Of a stretch of DNA of 63,752 nucleotides, positions 35,612-49,888 are shown piece after piece (position 1 is the stretch's first letter; every line of letters begins with the position of its first letter). A model generated the notes under the pieces. That model saw only the letters and a program-made list of their open reading frames with translations, was not told where the DNA came from and did no database searches. The position numbers and the translations under genes were made by a program. The DNA comes from Carex sylvatica. Lineage: Eukaryota > Streptophyta > Magnoliopsida > Poales > Cyperaceae. The stretch is from positions 1-63,752 of the forward strand of contig CAXKVR010000933.1 in the NCBI GenBank assembly GCA_964058845.1, given 5' to 3'.

Positions 35612-38600
35612 GCTCCAAACACCTTCAACTGGAGTGTTGTATTAGGGTTGTAAATGCCATATTATCTTACCAGAATGAGACACAAATAGAGTCCAAACAC
35701 CTTCCATTGGAGTGTTGTATTAGGGTTGTGAATGCCCAATTATCTTACCAGAAGGAGACACTACTAGAGTGCTCCAAACACCTTATATTGAAGTGTTGTA
35801 TTAGGATTGTAAATGTCATATTATCTTGACATCTGGAGACACTACTAGAGTGCTCCAAACACATTATGTTGAAGTGTTGTATTAGGGTTGTAAATACCAT
35901 ATTATCTTGCCATCTGGAGACACTACTAGAGTGCTCCAAACACCTTGAACTGGAGTATTTTATTAGGGTTGCAACTCCCCTCTTATGTTGCGATTTTGAT
36001 ACAATACTAGAGTGCTGCAAAAAAATTCAATTGGAGTGTCGTATTAGTGTGGCCACTATCCTCTTCTCTTGCCATATAGAGACATTACTAGAGTGCTCCA
36101 AACACCTTCAATTGTAGTGTTGTATTAGGGTTGTTCATGCCCAATTATCTTGCCACTTGGAGATACTACTAGAGTTCACCAAACACCTTCAATTTGTGTG
36201 TTGTGTTCCTAAATGCCCTATTATATTGCTACATAGAAACACTATAGAGTTCTCCGAACATCTTCAATTGGAGTATTGTCTCATGGTTATAAATTTCCTA
36301 TTATCTTGCCATATAGAGATACTACTAGACTGCTCCAAGCACCTTCTATTGGAGTGTCGTATTAGGGTTGTAAATGACTCATTATCTTTCCACCTGGAGA
36401 CACTACTCCAGTGCACCAAACACCTTGAATTGAAGTGTTGTATTAGAATTGTAAATGTCATATTATCTTGCCATCAAGAGACACTACTTAAGTGCTGCAA
36501 AGACCTTCAAGTGGAGTGTTGTATTAGGGTTGTACAATGCCAATTATCTTGTCATCTGGAGACACTACTACAGTGCTCTAAACACCTTCAATTGGAGTGT
36601 TGTATTAGGGTTGTAAATGCACTATTATCTTGCCATATTGGGACACTACTAGAGTGTTCAAATAACCTTCAATTGGAGTGTTGTATTAGGGAAGTAAATG
36701 CACTATTATCTTGCCATAAGGAGACACTACTAGAGTGCTCCAAACACCTTATATTGAAGTGTTGTATTAGGATTGTAAATATTATATTATCTTGCCATCT
36801 GGAGACACTACTAGAGTGCTCCAAAGACCTTCAATTGGAGTGTTGTATTAGGGTTATAAATGTCATATTATCTTGCCTTTTTGAGACACTACTAAAGTGC
36901 TCCAAACACTTCAACTGGAGTGTTGTATTAGGATTGTAAATGTCCTATTATCTTGCTATATATTAACACTACGAGAGTGCTCCAAACACCTTCTATTGGA
37001 GTGTCGTATTAGGGTTGTAAATGCTTCAATATCTTGCCACCTGGTGACACTATTTCAGTGCACCAAACACCTTCAACTGTAGTGTTGTATTTGGGTTGTA
37101 AATGCCCCATTATCTTGCCATATAGAGACATTAATAGAGTCCTCCAAACACCTTATATTGGAGTGTTGTATTACGGTTGTAAATGGGTTATTATCTTTCC
37201 ATCTGGAGACACTACTAGAGTGCTCCAAACACCTTCAATTGGATTATTGTATTTGGGTTGTAAATACCATATTATCTTTCCATCTGGAGACACTACTACT
37301 AAAGTGATCCAAACACATTCAGCTGGATTGTTTTATTAGGGTTGCAACTGCTCTCTTATGTTTTGATTTCGAGACACTACAAGAGTGCTGTAAAGACATT
37401 CAATTGAAGTGTTGTATTTGGGTTACAACTATAGTCTTCTATTACCATATAGAGACATTACTATAGTGCTCCAAACACCTTCAATTGTAGTATTGTATGA
37501 GGGTTGTAAACTCCCTATTATCTTGCCATTTGGAGACACTACTAGAGTGCACCAAAACACTTTCAATTGGAGTGTTGTATTAAGGTCGTAAATGCCCTAT
37601 TATATTTCCATATAGAGACACTACTACAGTATTCCAATCACCTTCAATTGGAGTGTTGTATATGGGTTGTAATTGCCCAATTATCTTGCCATCTGGACAC
37701 ACTACTAGAGTGTTCCAAACACCTTCAACTGGAGTGTTGTATTAGGGTCCTAAATGCCCTATTATATTGCTATATAGAAACACTATAGAGTGCTCCAAAC
37801 ACCTTCAATTGTAGTGCGATATTAGGTTGTAAATGCCCTATTATCTTGCCAGAAGGAGACTACTAGAGTGCTCCAAACACCTTCAACTGGAGTGTTGTAT
37901 TAGGGTTGTAAATGCCATATTAGTTTGCCAGAAGGAGACACAACTACAGTGCCCCAAACACCTTCAATTGGAGTGTTGTATTAGGGTTGTAAATGCCCTA
38001 TTATCTTGCCATCTGGAGACACTACTAGAGTGCTCGAAACACCTTCAATTGGGGTGTTGTATTAGGGTTGTGAATGCCCAATTATCTTCCCAGAAGGAGA
38101 CACTACTAGAGTGCTCCAAACACCTTATATTGAAGTGTTGTATTAGGATTGTAAATATCATATTATCTTACAATCTAGAGACACTACTCCAGTGCTCCAA
38201 ACACCTTCAAGTGGAGTGTTGTATTAAGGTTGTAAATACCATATTATCTTGCCATCTGGAGACACTACTAGAGTGCTCCAAACACCTTGAACTGGAGTGT
38301 TTTATTAAGGTTGCAACTCCCCTCTTATGTTGCGATTTCGATACAATTCTAGAGTGCTGCAAAGATATTCAATTAGAGTGTCGTATTAGTGTGCCACTAT
38401 CCTCTTCTCTTGCCATATAGAAACATTACTATAGTGCTCCAAAGACCTTCAATTGTTGTGTTTATTAGGGTTGTTAATGTCCAATTATCTTGCCATTTGG
38501 AGACACTACTAGAGTGCACCAAACACCTTCAATTGGAGTGTTATATTAGGGTCCTAAGTGCCCTATTATATTGCTACATAGAAACACAATAAAGTGCTCC

Positions 38601-41600
38601 AAACACCTTCAACTGGAGTGTTGTATTTGAGTTGTAAATGTCCTATTATCTTTCCATATATGAACACTACTAGAGTGCTCCAAACACCTTCTATTGGAGT
38701 GTCGTATTATGGTTGTAAATGCTTCAATATCTTGCCACCTGGAGACACTACTTCAGTGCACCTAACACCTTCAATTGTATTAGGGTTGTAAATGCCCCAT
38801 TATCTTGCCATATAGAGACATTAATATAGTGCTCCAAACACCTTTTATTGCAGTGTTGTATTAGGATTGTAAATGAGTTATTATCTTGCCATCTGGAGAC
38901 ACTACTAGAGTGCTCCAAACACCTTCAATTGGATTATTGTTTTTGGGTGGCAAATACCATATTATCTTGCCATCTAGAGACACTACTAAAGTGCTCCAAA
39001 CACATTCTGCTGGAATTTTCTATTAGTGTTGCAACTACTCTCTTATGTTTTGATTTCGAGACACTACTAGAGTGTTGTAAAGACATTCAATTGAAGTGTT
39101 GTATTTGGGTTACAACTATAGTCTTCTCTTACCATATAGAGGCATTACTATAGTGCTCCAAACACCTTCAATTGTAGTATTGTATTAGGGCTGTTAACTC
39201 CCTATCATCTTGCCATTTGGAGACACTAATATAGTGCACCAAAACACCTTCAATTGGAGTGTTGTATTAAGGTCGTAAATGCCCTATTATATTTCCATAT
39301 AGAGACACTAATACAGTGTTCCAATCACCTTCAATTGTAGTGTTGTATATGGGTTGTAATTGCCCAATTATCTTGCCATCTGGAGACACTACTATAGTGC
39401 CCCAAAAACCTTCAACTGGAGTGTTGTATTAGGGATATAAATGCCCTATTATCTTGCTATATAGAAACACTATAGAGTGCTCCAAACACCTTCAATTGGA
39501 GTGCTGTATTAGGGTTGTAAATGCCCTATTATCTTGCCAGAAGGAGACTACTAGAGTGCTCCAAACACCTTCAATTGGAGTGTTGTATTAGGGTTGTAAA
39601 TGTCATATTATCTTGCCAGAAGGAGACACAACTACAGTGCTCCAAACTCCTTCAATTGGATTGTTGTATTAGGGTTGTAAATATTATATTATCTTGCCAT
39701 CTGGAGACACTACTAGAGTGCTCCAAAGACCTTCAAGTGGAGTGTTGTATTAGGGTTGTAAATGCCAAATTAACTTGCCTTCTGGAGGCACTACTAGAGT
39801 GCTCCAAACACTTTCAACTGGAGTGTTGTATTAGGGTTGTAAATGTCCTATTATCTTGACATATATGAACACTACTAGAGTGCTCCAAACACCTTCAATT
39901 GAAGTGTTGTATTTGGTTTGTAAATGCTCTATTATCTTCCCATATAGGGACACTACTAGATTGCTCGAAAGACCTTCAATTGGAGTGTTGTATTAGGGTT
40001 GTGAATGCCTAATTTTCTTGCCAGAATGAGACACTACTAGAGTGCACCAAAACACCTTCAATTGGAGTGTTGTATTAAGGTCGTAAATGCCCTATTATAT
40101 TGCTATATAGAGACACTACTATAGTGCTCCAATCACCTTCAATTGTAGTGCGGTATTAGGGTGGTAAATGCCCTATTATCTTGCTATATAGAAACACTAT
40201 AGAGTGCTCCAAACACCATCTATTGGATTGCTGTATTAGGGTTGTAAATGCCCTATTATCTTGCCAGAAGGATACACAACTACAGTGCTCCAAACTCCTT
40301 CAATTGGGGTGTTGTATTAGGGTTGTAAATATTATATTATCTTGCCATCTGGAGACACTACTAGAGTGCTCCAAAGACCTTCCAGTGGAGTGTTGTATTT
40401 GGGTTGTAAATGCCCTATTATCTTGCCTTCTGGAGACACTACTAGAGTGCTTCAAATGCCTTCAACTGGAGTGTTGTATTAGGATTGTAATTGTCCTATT
40501 ATTTTGTCATATATGAACACTACTAGAGTGCTCCCAACACCTTCAATTGGAGTGTTGTATTACGGTTGTAAATGCCCTATTATCATGTCATATGGAGACA
40601 CTACTAGAGTCCTCCAAACACCTTATATTGGAGTATTTTATTAGGGTTGTAAATGACATATTCTCTTGCCATATAGAGACAATAATAAAGTGCTCCAAAC
40701 ACAAACAATTAGAGTATTTTTTTAGGGTTGCAACAACCCTCTTCTCTTGCCATACAGATACATTACTAGAGTTTTCCAAACACATTAAATTGCAGTGTTG
40801 TATTAGGGTTGTAAATACCGTATTATCTTACCATATAGAGATACTACTAGAGTGCTCCAAACACCTTCTATTGGAGTGTCGTATTAGGGTGGTAAATGCC
40901 CTATTATCTTGCTATATAGAAACACTATGGAGTGCTCCAGACACCATCTATTGGATTGCTGTATTAGGGTTGTAAATGCCCTATTATCTTGCCAGAAGGA
41001 GACACAACTACAGTGCTCCAAACTCCTTCAATTGGGGTGTTGTATTAGGGTTGTAAATACTATATTATCTTGCCATCTGGAGACACTACTAGAGTGCTCC
41101 AAAGACATTCAAGTGGAGTGTTGTATTAGGGTTGTAAATGCCCTATTTTCTTGCCATATTGTGACACTACTAGAGTGCTCCAATTACATTCAATTGGAGT
41201 GTTGTATTAGGGTTGTAAATGCCCTATTATCTTTCCATAAGGAGACACTACTAGAGTGCTCCAAACACCTTATATTGGAGTGTTGTAAATGAGCCATTAT
41301 GTTGCCATCTGGAGATACTACTTGAGTGCTCCAAACACCCCCAACAAGAGTGTTTTATTAGGGGTGCGACTCCCCTCTTATGTTGGAGTGTTGTATAAGG
41401 GTTGCAACTATCATCTTCTCTTACTATATAGAGACATTATTAGAGTGCTCCAAACACCATCAATTACAGTGTTGTATTAGGGTTGTGAATGCCTAATTTT
41501 CTTGCCAGAAGGAGACACTACTTGAGTGCTCCAAACACCATCAATTGGAGTGTTGTATTAGGGTTTTAAATGCCTTATTATCTTGCCATATTGTGACACT

Positions 41601-44577
41601 TCTAGAGTGCTCCAATTACATTCAATTGGAGTGTTGTATTAGGGTTGTAAATGCCCTATTATCTTGCTCTAAGGAGACACTACTAGAGTGCTCGAAAGAC
41701 CTTCAATTAGAGTGTGGTATTAGAGTTGTAAATGCCATATTGTCTTGCCATATTAGGACACGACTAGAGTGCTCCAAACATCATATATTGAAGTGTTGTA
41801 TTAGGATTGTAAATGTTATTTTATCTTGCCATCTGGAGACACTAGTGCCCCAAAGCCCTTCAAGTGGAGTGTTGTATTTGGGTTGTAAATGCCATATTAT
41901 CTTGCCTTCTGGAGACACTACTAGAGTGCTCCAAATGCCTTCAACTGGAGTGTTGTATTAGAGTTGTAAATGTCCTATTATCTTGCAATATATGAACACT
42001 ACTAGAGTGCTCCCAACACCTTCAATTGGAGTGTTGTATTACGGTTGTAAAATGCCCTATTATCATGTCATCTGGAGACACTACTAGAGTCCTCCAAACA
42101 CGTTATATTAGAGTATTTTATTAGGGTTGTAAATGACATATTATCTTGCCATATAGAAACAATACTAGAGTGCTCCAAACACCAACAATTAGAGTATTGT
42201 ATTAGAGTTGCAACAACCCTCTTCTCTTGCCATATAGATACATTACTAGAGTTCTCCAAACACCTTAAATTGGAGTGTTGTATTAGGGTTGTAAATGCCA
42301 TATTATCTTGCCATATAAAGATACTACTAGAGTGCTCCAAACACCTTCTATTGGAGTGTTGTATTTGGGTGGTAGATGCCCTATTATCTTGCTATATAGA
42401 AACACTATAGAGTGCTCCAAGATCCTTCTTTTGGAGTGCTTTATTAGGGTTGTAAATGTCCTATTATCTTGCCAGAAGGAGACTACTAGAGTGCTCCAAA
42501 CACCTTCAATTGGAGTGTTGTATTAGGGTTGTAAATGCCCTATTATCTTGCCATATAAGGACACTACTAGAGTGCTCGAAACACCTTCAATTGGAGTGTT
42601 GTATTAGGGTTGTGAATGCCCAATTATCTTGTCAGAAGGAGACACTACTAGAGTGCTCCAAACACCTTATATTGAAGTGTTGTATTAGGATAGTAAATGT
42701 CATATTATCTTGCCATCTAGAGACACTACTCCAGTGCTCCAAACACATTCAAGTGGAGTGTTGTGTTAGGGTTGTAATATTATCTTGCCATTTGGAGACA
42801 CTACTAAAGTGCTCCAAACACATTAAGCTGAAGTGTTTTATTATGGTTGCAACTGCTCTCTTATGTTTTGATTTCGAGACACTACTAGAGTACTGTAAAA
42901 ACATTCAATTGGAGTGTTGTATTTGGGTTACAACTATAGTCTTCTCTTACCATATAGAGACATTACTATAGTGCTCCAAACACCTTCAATTGTAGTATTG
43001 TATTAGGGTTGTTAACTCCCTATTATCTTGCCATTTAGAGACACTACTAGAGTGCACCAAAACACCTTCAATTGGAGTATTGTATTAACGTCGTAAATGT
43101 CATATTATATTGCCATATAGAGACACTAATAAAGTGTTGCAATCACCTTCAATTGGAATGTTGTATATGGGTTGTAAATGCCATATTATCTTGCCATCTG
43201 GAGACACTACTAGAGTGCTCCAAACACCTTCAACTGGAGTGTTGTATTAGGGTTGTAAATGTCCTATTATCTTTCCATATATGAACACTACTAGAGTGCT
43301 CCAAACACCTTCTATTGGAGTGTCGTATTAGGGTTGTAAATGCTTCAATATCTTGCCACCTGGAGATACTACTTCAGTGCACCAAACACCTTCAATTGGA
43401 GTGTTGTATTAGGGTTGTAAATGCCCCATTATCATGCCATATAGAGATATTAATAGAGTCCTCCAAACACCTTTTATTGCAGTGGTGTATTAGGGTTGTA
43501 AATGAGTTTTTATCTTGCCATCTGGAGACACTACTAGAGTGCTCCAAACACCTTCAATTGGATTATTCTTTTTGGGTGGTAAATGCCATATTATCTTGCC
43601 ATCTGGAGACACTACTAAAGTGCTCCAAACCCATTCAGTTGGAATGTTTTATTAGGGTTGCAACTACTCTCTTATGTTTTGATTTTGAGACACTACTAGA
43701 GTGCTGTAAATACATTCAATTTAAGTGTTGTATTTGGGTTACAACTATAGTCTTCTATTACCATATAGAGACATTACTAGAGTCCTCCAAACACCTTTTA
43801 TTGCAGTGGTGTATTAGGGTTGTAAATGAGTTTTTATCTTGCCATCTGGAGACACTACTAGAGTGCTCCAAAACCTTCAATTATAGTATTGTATTAGGGT
43901 TGTTAACTCCCTATCATCTTACCATTGGAAGGCACTACTAGAGTGCTGGAAACACCTTCAATTGGAGTGTTGTATTTGGGTTGTGAATGCCCAATTTTCT
44001 TGCCAGAAGGAGATACTGCTAGAGTGCACCAAACATCTTCAAGTGGAGCGTTGTATTAGGGTTGTAAATGCCAATTATCTTGTTATCTGGACACACTACT
44101 ACAGTGCTCCAAACACCATCAATTACAGTGTTGTATTAGGGTTGTAAATGTCATATTATTTTTCCAGAATGAGACACAACTACAGTGCTCCAAACACCTT
44201 CAAGTGGAGTGTTGTATTAGGGTTGTAAATGCCAATTATCTTGTCATCTGGACACACTACTACGGTGCTCCAAACACCATCAATTGGAGTGTTGTATTAG
44301 GGTTGTAAATGTCCTTGCCATAAGGAGACACTAATAGAGTGCTCCAAAGACCATCAATTAGAGTGTTGTATTAGAGTTGTAAATGTCATATTATCTTGCC
44401 TTCTCGAGACACTACTAGGGTGCTCCAAATGCCTTCAATTGGAGTGTTGTTTTAGTGTTGTAAATGTCCTATTATCTTGCCATATATGAACACTACTAGA
44501 GTGCTCCCAACATCTTCAATTGGAGTGTTGTATTACGGTTGTAAATGCCCTATTATCATGTCATCTGGAGACACTAT

Positions 44578-45870
44578 TAGAGTCCTTCAAACACCTTATA
44601 TTGGAGTATTTCATTAGGGTTGTAAATGACATATTATCTTGCCATATAGAGACACTACTAGAGTGCTGCAAACAATAACAATTAGAGTATTGTATTAGGG
44701 TTGCAACAACCCTCTTCTCTTGCCATATAGATACAGTACTAGAGTTGTCCAAACACCTTAAATTGGAGTGTTGTATTACGGTTGTAAATGCCGTATTATC
44801 TTGCCATATAGAGATACTACTAGAGTGCTCCAAACACCTTCTATTGGAGTGTCGTATTAGGGTGGTAAATGACGCATTTTCTTTTCACCTGGAGACACTA
44901 CTCCAGTGCACCAAACACCATCAGTTGGAGTGTTGTATTAGGGTTGTAAATGCCCCATTATCTTGCTATATAGAGATATGAATAGAGTGCTCCAAACACC
45001 TTATATTGGAGTGTTGTAAATGAGCCATTATGTTGCCATCTAAAGACACTACTGGAGTGCTCCAAACACCTTCAACTAGAGTGTTTTATTAGGGGTGCGA
45101 CTCCCCTCTTATGTTGGAGTGTTGTATAAGGTTGCAACTATCATCTTCTCTTACCATATAGAAACATTATTAGAGTGCTCCAAACACCTTCAATTGTAGT
45201 GTTGTATTAAGATTGCAAATGCCCCATTATCTTGCTATATAGAGACATTAATAGAGTTCTCCAAACACCTTATATTGGAGTGTTTTATTAGGGTTGTGAA
45301 TAACATATTATCTTGACATATAGACCCTACTAGAGTGCTCCAAACACCAACAATTAGAGTATTGTATTAGGGTTGCAACAACCCTCTTCTCTTGCCATAT
45401 AGATACATTACTAGGGTTCTCCAAATACCTTAAATTGGAGTGTTGTATTAGGGTTGTAAATGTCGTATTATCTTGCCATATAGAGATACTACTAGAGTGC
45501 TCCAAACACCTTCTATTGGAGTGTCGTATTAGGGTGGTAAATGACGCATTATCTTTTCACCTGGAGACACTACTCCAGTGCACCAAACACCATCAGTTGG
45601 AGTGTTGTATTAGGGTTGTAAATGCCCCATTATCTTGCTATATAGAGATATGAATAGAGTGCTCCAAACACCTTATATTGGAGTGTTGTAAATGAGCCAT
45701 TATGTTGCCATCTAAAGACACTACTGGAGTGCTCCAAACACCTTCAACTAGAGTGTTTTATTAGGGGTGCGACTCCCCTCTTATGTTGGAGTGTTGTATA
45801 AGGTTGCAACTATCATCTTCTCTTACCATATAGAAACATTATTAGAGTGCTCCAAACACCTTCAATTGTA
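44578..45870. repeat. Two tandem copies of a higher-order satellite repeat, offset about 672 bp
   Basis: The succession TTATATTGGAGTATTT, AACAACCCTCTTCTCT, CACCATCAGTTGGAGTG, TCTAAAGACACTACTGGAGT and GGGTGCGACTCCCCTC in the first copy repeats about 672 bp later with few differences. The same truncated monomers are carried over, so a block was duplicated as a unit. Related blocks start near 40612 and 42086. Confidence 0.85.
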
Positions 45871-46590
45871 GTGTTATATTAAGGTTGTAAATGCCTCATT
45901 ATCTTGCCATATAAAGACATTAGTAGAGTGCTCCAAACACATTAAATTGGAGTGTTCTATTAGGGTTGTAAATGCTACATTATCTTGTCATCTGGAGACA
46001 CTACTAGAGTGCTCCAAACACATTATGTTGAAGTGTTGTATTAGGGTTGTAAATGTCATATTATCTTGCCATCTGGAGACACTACTACAGTGCTCCAAAC
46101 ACCTTCTACTGGAGTGTTTTATTAGGGTTGCAACTCCCCTCTTATGTTGCGATTTCAAGACAATACTTGAGTGCTGGAAAGACATTCAATTAGAGTGTTG
46201 TATTAGGGTTGCCACTATTCTCTTCTCTTGCCATATAGATACATTACTATAGTACTCCAAACGCCTTCAATTGTAGTATTTTGTTAGGGTAGTTAATGCC
46301 CAATTATCTTGCCATTTGGAGACACTACTAGAGTGCACAAAACACCTTCAATTGGAGTGTTGTATTAGGGTTGTAAGTGAGCCATTATCTTGTCATCTGG
46401 AGACACTACTAGAGTGATCCAAACACCTTGAACTAGAGTGTTTTATTAGGGTTGCAACTCCCCTCTTATGTTGCGATTTCGAGACAATACTAGAGTGCTA
46501 CAAAACCAATCAATTGGAGTGTTTTATAAGGGTTGCAACTATCATCTTCTCTTACTATATAGAGACATTATTAGAGTGATGCAAGCATCT

Positions 46591-47830
46591 TCAATTGTAG
46601 TGTTGTATTAAGGTTGTAAATGCCTCATTATCTTGCCATATAAAGACATTAGTAGAGTGCTCCAAACACATTAAATTGGAGTTTTGTATTAGGGTTGTAA
46701 ATGGTAAATTATCTTGTCATCTGGAGACACTACTAGAGTGATCCAAACACCTTGAACTGGAGTGTTTTATTAGGGTTATAAATGCCCTATTATCTTGCTA
46801 TATATGAACACTACTAGAGTGCTCCAAACACCTTGAACTGGAGTGTTTTATTAGGGTTGCAACTCCCATCTTATGTTGCGATTTCGAGACAATACTAGAG
46901 TGCTGCAAAACCAATTAATTGGAGTGTTTTATAAGGGTTGCAACTATCATCTTCTCTTATCATATAGAGACATTATTGAGTGATGCAAACACCTTCAATT
47001 GTAGTGTTGTATTAAGGTTGTAAATGCCTCATTATCTTGCCATATAAAGACATTAGTAGAGTGCTCCAAACACCTTAAATTGGAGTGTTGTATTAGGGTT
47101 GTAAATGAGCCATTATCTTGTCATCTAGAGACACTACTAGAGTGATCCAAACACCTTGGACTGGAGTGTTTTATTAGGGTTGCAACTCCCCTCTTATGTT
47201 GCGATTTCGAGACAATACTAGAGTTCTGCAAAACCAATCAATTGGAGTGTTTTATAAGGATTGCAACTATCATCTTCTCTTACCATATAGAGACATTATT
47301 AGAGTGATGCAAACACCTTCAATTGTAGTGTTGTATTAAGGTTGTAAATACCACATTATCTTGCCATATAAAGACATTAGTAGAGTGCTCCAAACACATT
47401 AAATTGGAGTGTTGTATTAGGGATGTAAATGGTATATTATCTTGTCATCTGGAGACACTAATTCAGTGCTCCAAACACCTTCAATTGGAGTGTTGTACTA
47501 GGGTTGTAAATGCCCTATTATCTTGCCATATATGAACACTACTAGAGTGCTCCAAACACCTTGAACTGCAATGTTTTATTAGGGTTGCAACTCCCCTCTT
47601 ATGTTGCGATTTCGAGACAATGCTAGAGTGCTGCAAAACCAATCAATTGGAGTGTTTTATAAGGGTTGCAACTATCATCTTCTTTTACCATATAGAGACA
47701 TTATTAGAGTGATGCAAACACCTTCAATTGTAGTGTTGTATTAAGGTTGTAAATGCCTCTTTATCTTGCCATATAAACACATTAGTAGAGTGCTCCAAAC
47801 ACATTAAAATGGAGTGTTGTATTAGGGTTG
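46591..47830. repeat. Four- and five-monomer higher-order repeats in the satellite
   Basis: The phrase TCAATTGTAGTGTTGTATTA starts at 46591, 46995, 47319 and 47724. The intervals of 404, 324 and 405 bp are five, four and five monomers. Each block has the order: AAAGACATTAGTAGAG type, GTCATCTGGAGACAC type, CAACTCCCCTCTTATG type, CAACTATCATCTTCT type. Confidence 0.85.
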
Positions 47831-48927
47831 TAAATGGTATATTATCTTGTCATCTGGAGACACTACTATAGTGCTCCAAACACCTTCAATTGTAGTGTTG
47901 TGTTAGGGTTGTAAATGCCTCATTATCTTGCCATATAAAGACATTAATAGAGTCCTCCAAACACTTTAAATTGGAGTGTTGTATTAGGGTTGTAATTGCC
48001 CAATTATCTTGCCATCTGGAGACACTACTACAGTGCGCCAAACACCTTCAACTGGAGTATTGTATTAGGGTTGTAAATGTCGTATTATCTTGCCATATAT
48101 GAACACTATTAGAGTGCTCCAAACACCTTGTATCTGAGTGTCGTATTAGGATTATAAATGCCTCATTATCTTGCCACCTAGAGACACTACTCCAGTGCAC
48201 CAAACACCTTCAATTCGAGTGTTGTATTAGGGTTGTAAATGCCCCATTATCTTGCCATATAGAGACAATAATAGAGTGCTCGAAACAACTTATATTGGAG
48301 TGTTGTATTAGGGTTGTAAATGAGTTATTATCTTGCCATCTGAAGACACTACTAGAGTGCTCCAAACACGTTCAACAAGTGTGTTTTATTAGGGGGTGCA
48401 AGTCCTCTCTTATGTTGCGATTTCGAGACAATACTAGAGTGTTGCAAAGACATTCAATTGGAGTGTTGTATAAGGGTTGCAACTATCATCTTCTCTTACC
48501 ATATAGAGATATTATTAGAGTGCTCCAAGCACCTTCAATTGTAGTGTTGTATTAAGGTTGTAAATGCCTCATTTTCTTGCTATATAAAGACATTAATATA
48601 GTGCTTCAAACACCTTAAATTGGAGTGTTGTATTAGGGTTGTAAATGTTATATTATCTTGTCATCTGGAGACACTACTAGAGTGCTCGAAACACCTTCCA
48701 TTGGAGTGTTGTATTAGGGTTGAGAATGCCGCATTATGTTGCCATATATGAACACTATTAGAGTGCTCCAATCTCCTTCAATTTGAGTGTTGTATTAGAG
48801 TTGTAAATGCCCTATTATCTTGCCATCTGGAGACGTTACTAGAGTCCTCCAAACACCATATTATCTTGCCGTCTGGAGACACTACTAAAGTGCTCCAAAC
48901 ACCTTCAATTGGAGTGTTTTATTGGGG

Positions 48928-48948
48928 TTTAGGGTTTAGGGTTTAGGG
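48928..48948. repeat. Interstitial telomere-type repeat, three TTTAGGG units
   Basis: Three exact head-to-tail units of the plant telomere heptamer, preceded by GGGG. They sit inside a satellite monomer, replacing its TTAGGGTTGCAACT part. Confidence 0.9.
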
Positions 48949-49888
48949 TGCTGTCAAGAATTTCAATTGGAGTGTTGTATTCCGGCTGCATCTACCCTCT
49001 TCTTGCCATATAGAGACATTAATAGAGTGCTCCAAACACCTTATATTGGAGTGTTGTATTAGGGTTGTAAATGAGTTATTATATAGCCATCTGGAGACAC
49101 TACTAGAGTGCTCCAAACACCTTCTACTGGAGTGTTTTATCAGGGTTGCAACTCCCCTCTTATGTTGCGATTTCGAGACAATACTAGAGTGCTGCAAAGA
49201 CATTAAATTGGAGTGTTATATTAGGGTTGCCACTATCCTTTTCTCTTGCCATATAGAGACATTACTAGATTGTTCCAAACACCTTCAATTGTAGTGTTGT
49301 ATTAGGGTTGTTAATGCCCAATTATCTTGCCATTTGGAGACACTACTAGAGTGCAACAAACACCTTCAATTGGAGTGTTGTATTAGGATTGTAAATGAGC
49401 CATTATCTTGCCATCTGGAGACACTACTAGAGTGCTCCAAACACCTTGAACTGGAGTGTTTTATCAGGGTTGCAACTCCCATCTTATGTTGCGATTTTGA
49501 GATAATACTAGACTGCTGCAAAGACATTCAATTGGAGAGTTTTATAAGGGTTGCAACTATCATCTTCTCTTACCATATAGAGACATTATTAGAGTGCTGC
49601 AAACACCTTCAATTGTAATGTTGTATTAAGGTTGTAAATGCCTCATTATCTTGCTATATAAAGACATTAATAGAGTGCTCCAAACACCTTAAATTGGAGT
49701 GTTGTATTAGGGTTGTAAATGCTACATTATCTTGTCATCTGGAGACACTACTAGAGTGCTCCAAACACCTTGAACTTGAGTGTTTTATTAGGGTTGCAAC
49801 TCCACTCTTATGTTGCGATTTCGAGACGATACTAGAGTTCTGCAAAGACATTCAATTAGAGTATTGTATTAGGGTTGCCACTATCACT

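Larger units (their letters stand above)
30052..49888. repeat. 81-bp satellite array, about 200 monomers
   Basis: The monomer reads roughly ATTGGAGTGTTGTATTAGGG, then TTGTAAATGCCCTATTATCT, TGCCATATAGAGACACTACT and AGAGTGCTCCAAACACCTTCA: 81 bp. About 16.6 kb of repeats remain after subtracting the inserted LTR, or about 205 copies. Sub-types recur: a GTTGTAAATGCC type, a GTTGCAACTCCCCTCTTATG type and a GTTGCAACTATCATCTTCTC type. Single monomers are sometimes truncated. Because the period is 27 codons, several frames on both strands stay open for up to 260 codons (for example 36157-36939). The array starts abruptly after 30050 and ends mid-monomer near 49888. Confidence 0.95.

Noticed and set aside
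36157..36939. 260-aa open frame and many similar ones in 30216-49891 as a Cys-rich repeat protein family
   Set aside because: The frames follow the 81-bp satellite period, occur on both strands, break at random and lack any non-repeat domain.
30052..49888. CRISPR-like array
   Set aside because: Monomers are contiguous with no unique spacers; this is eukaryotic satellite DNA.
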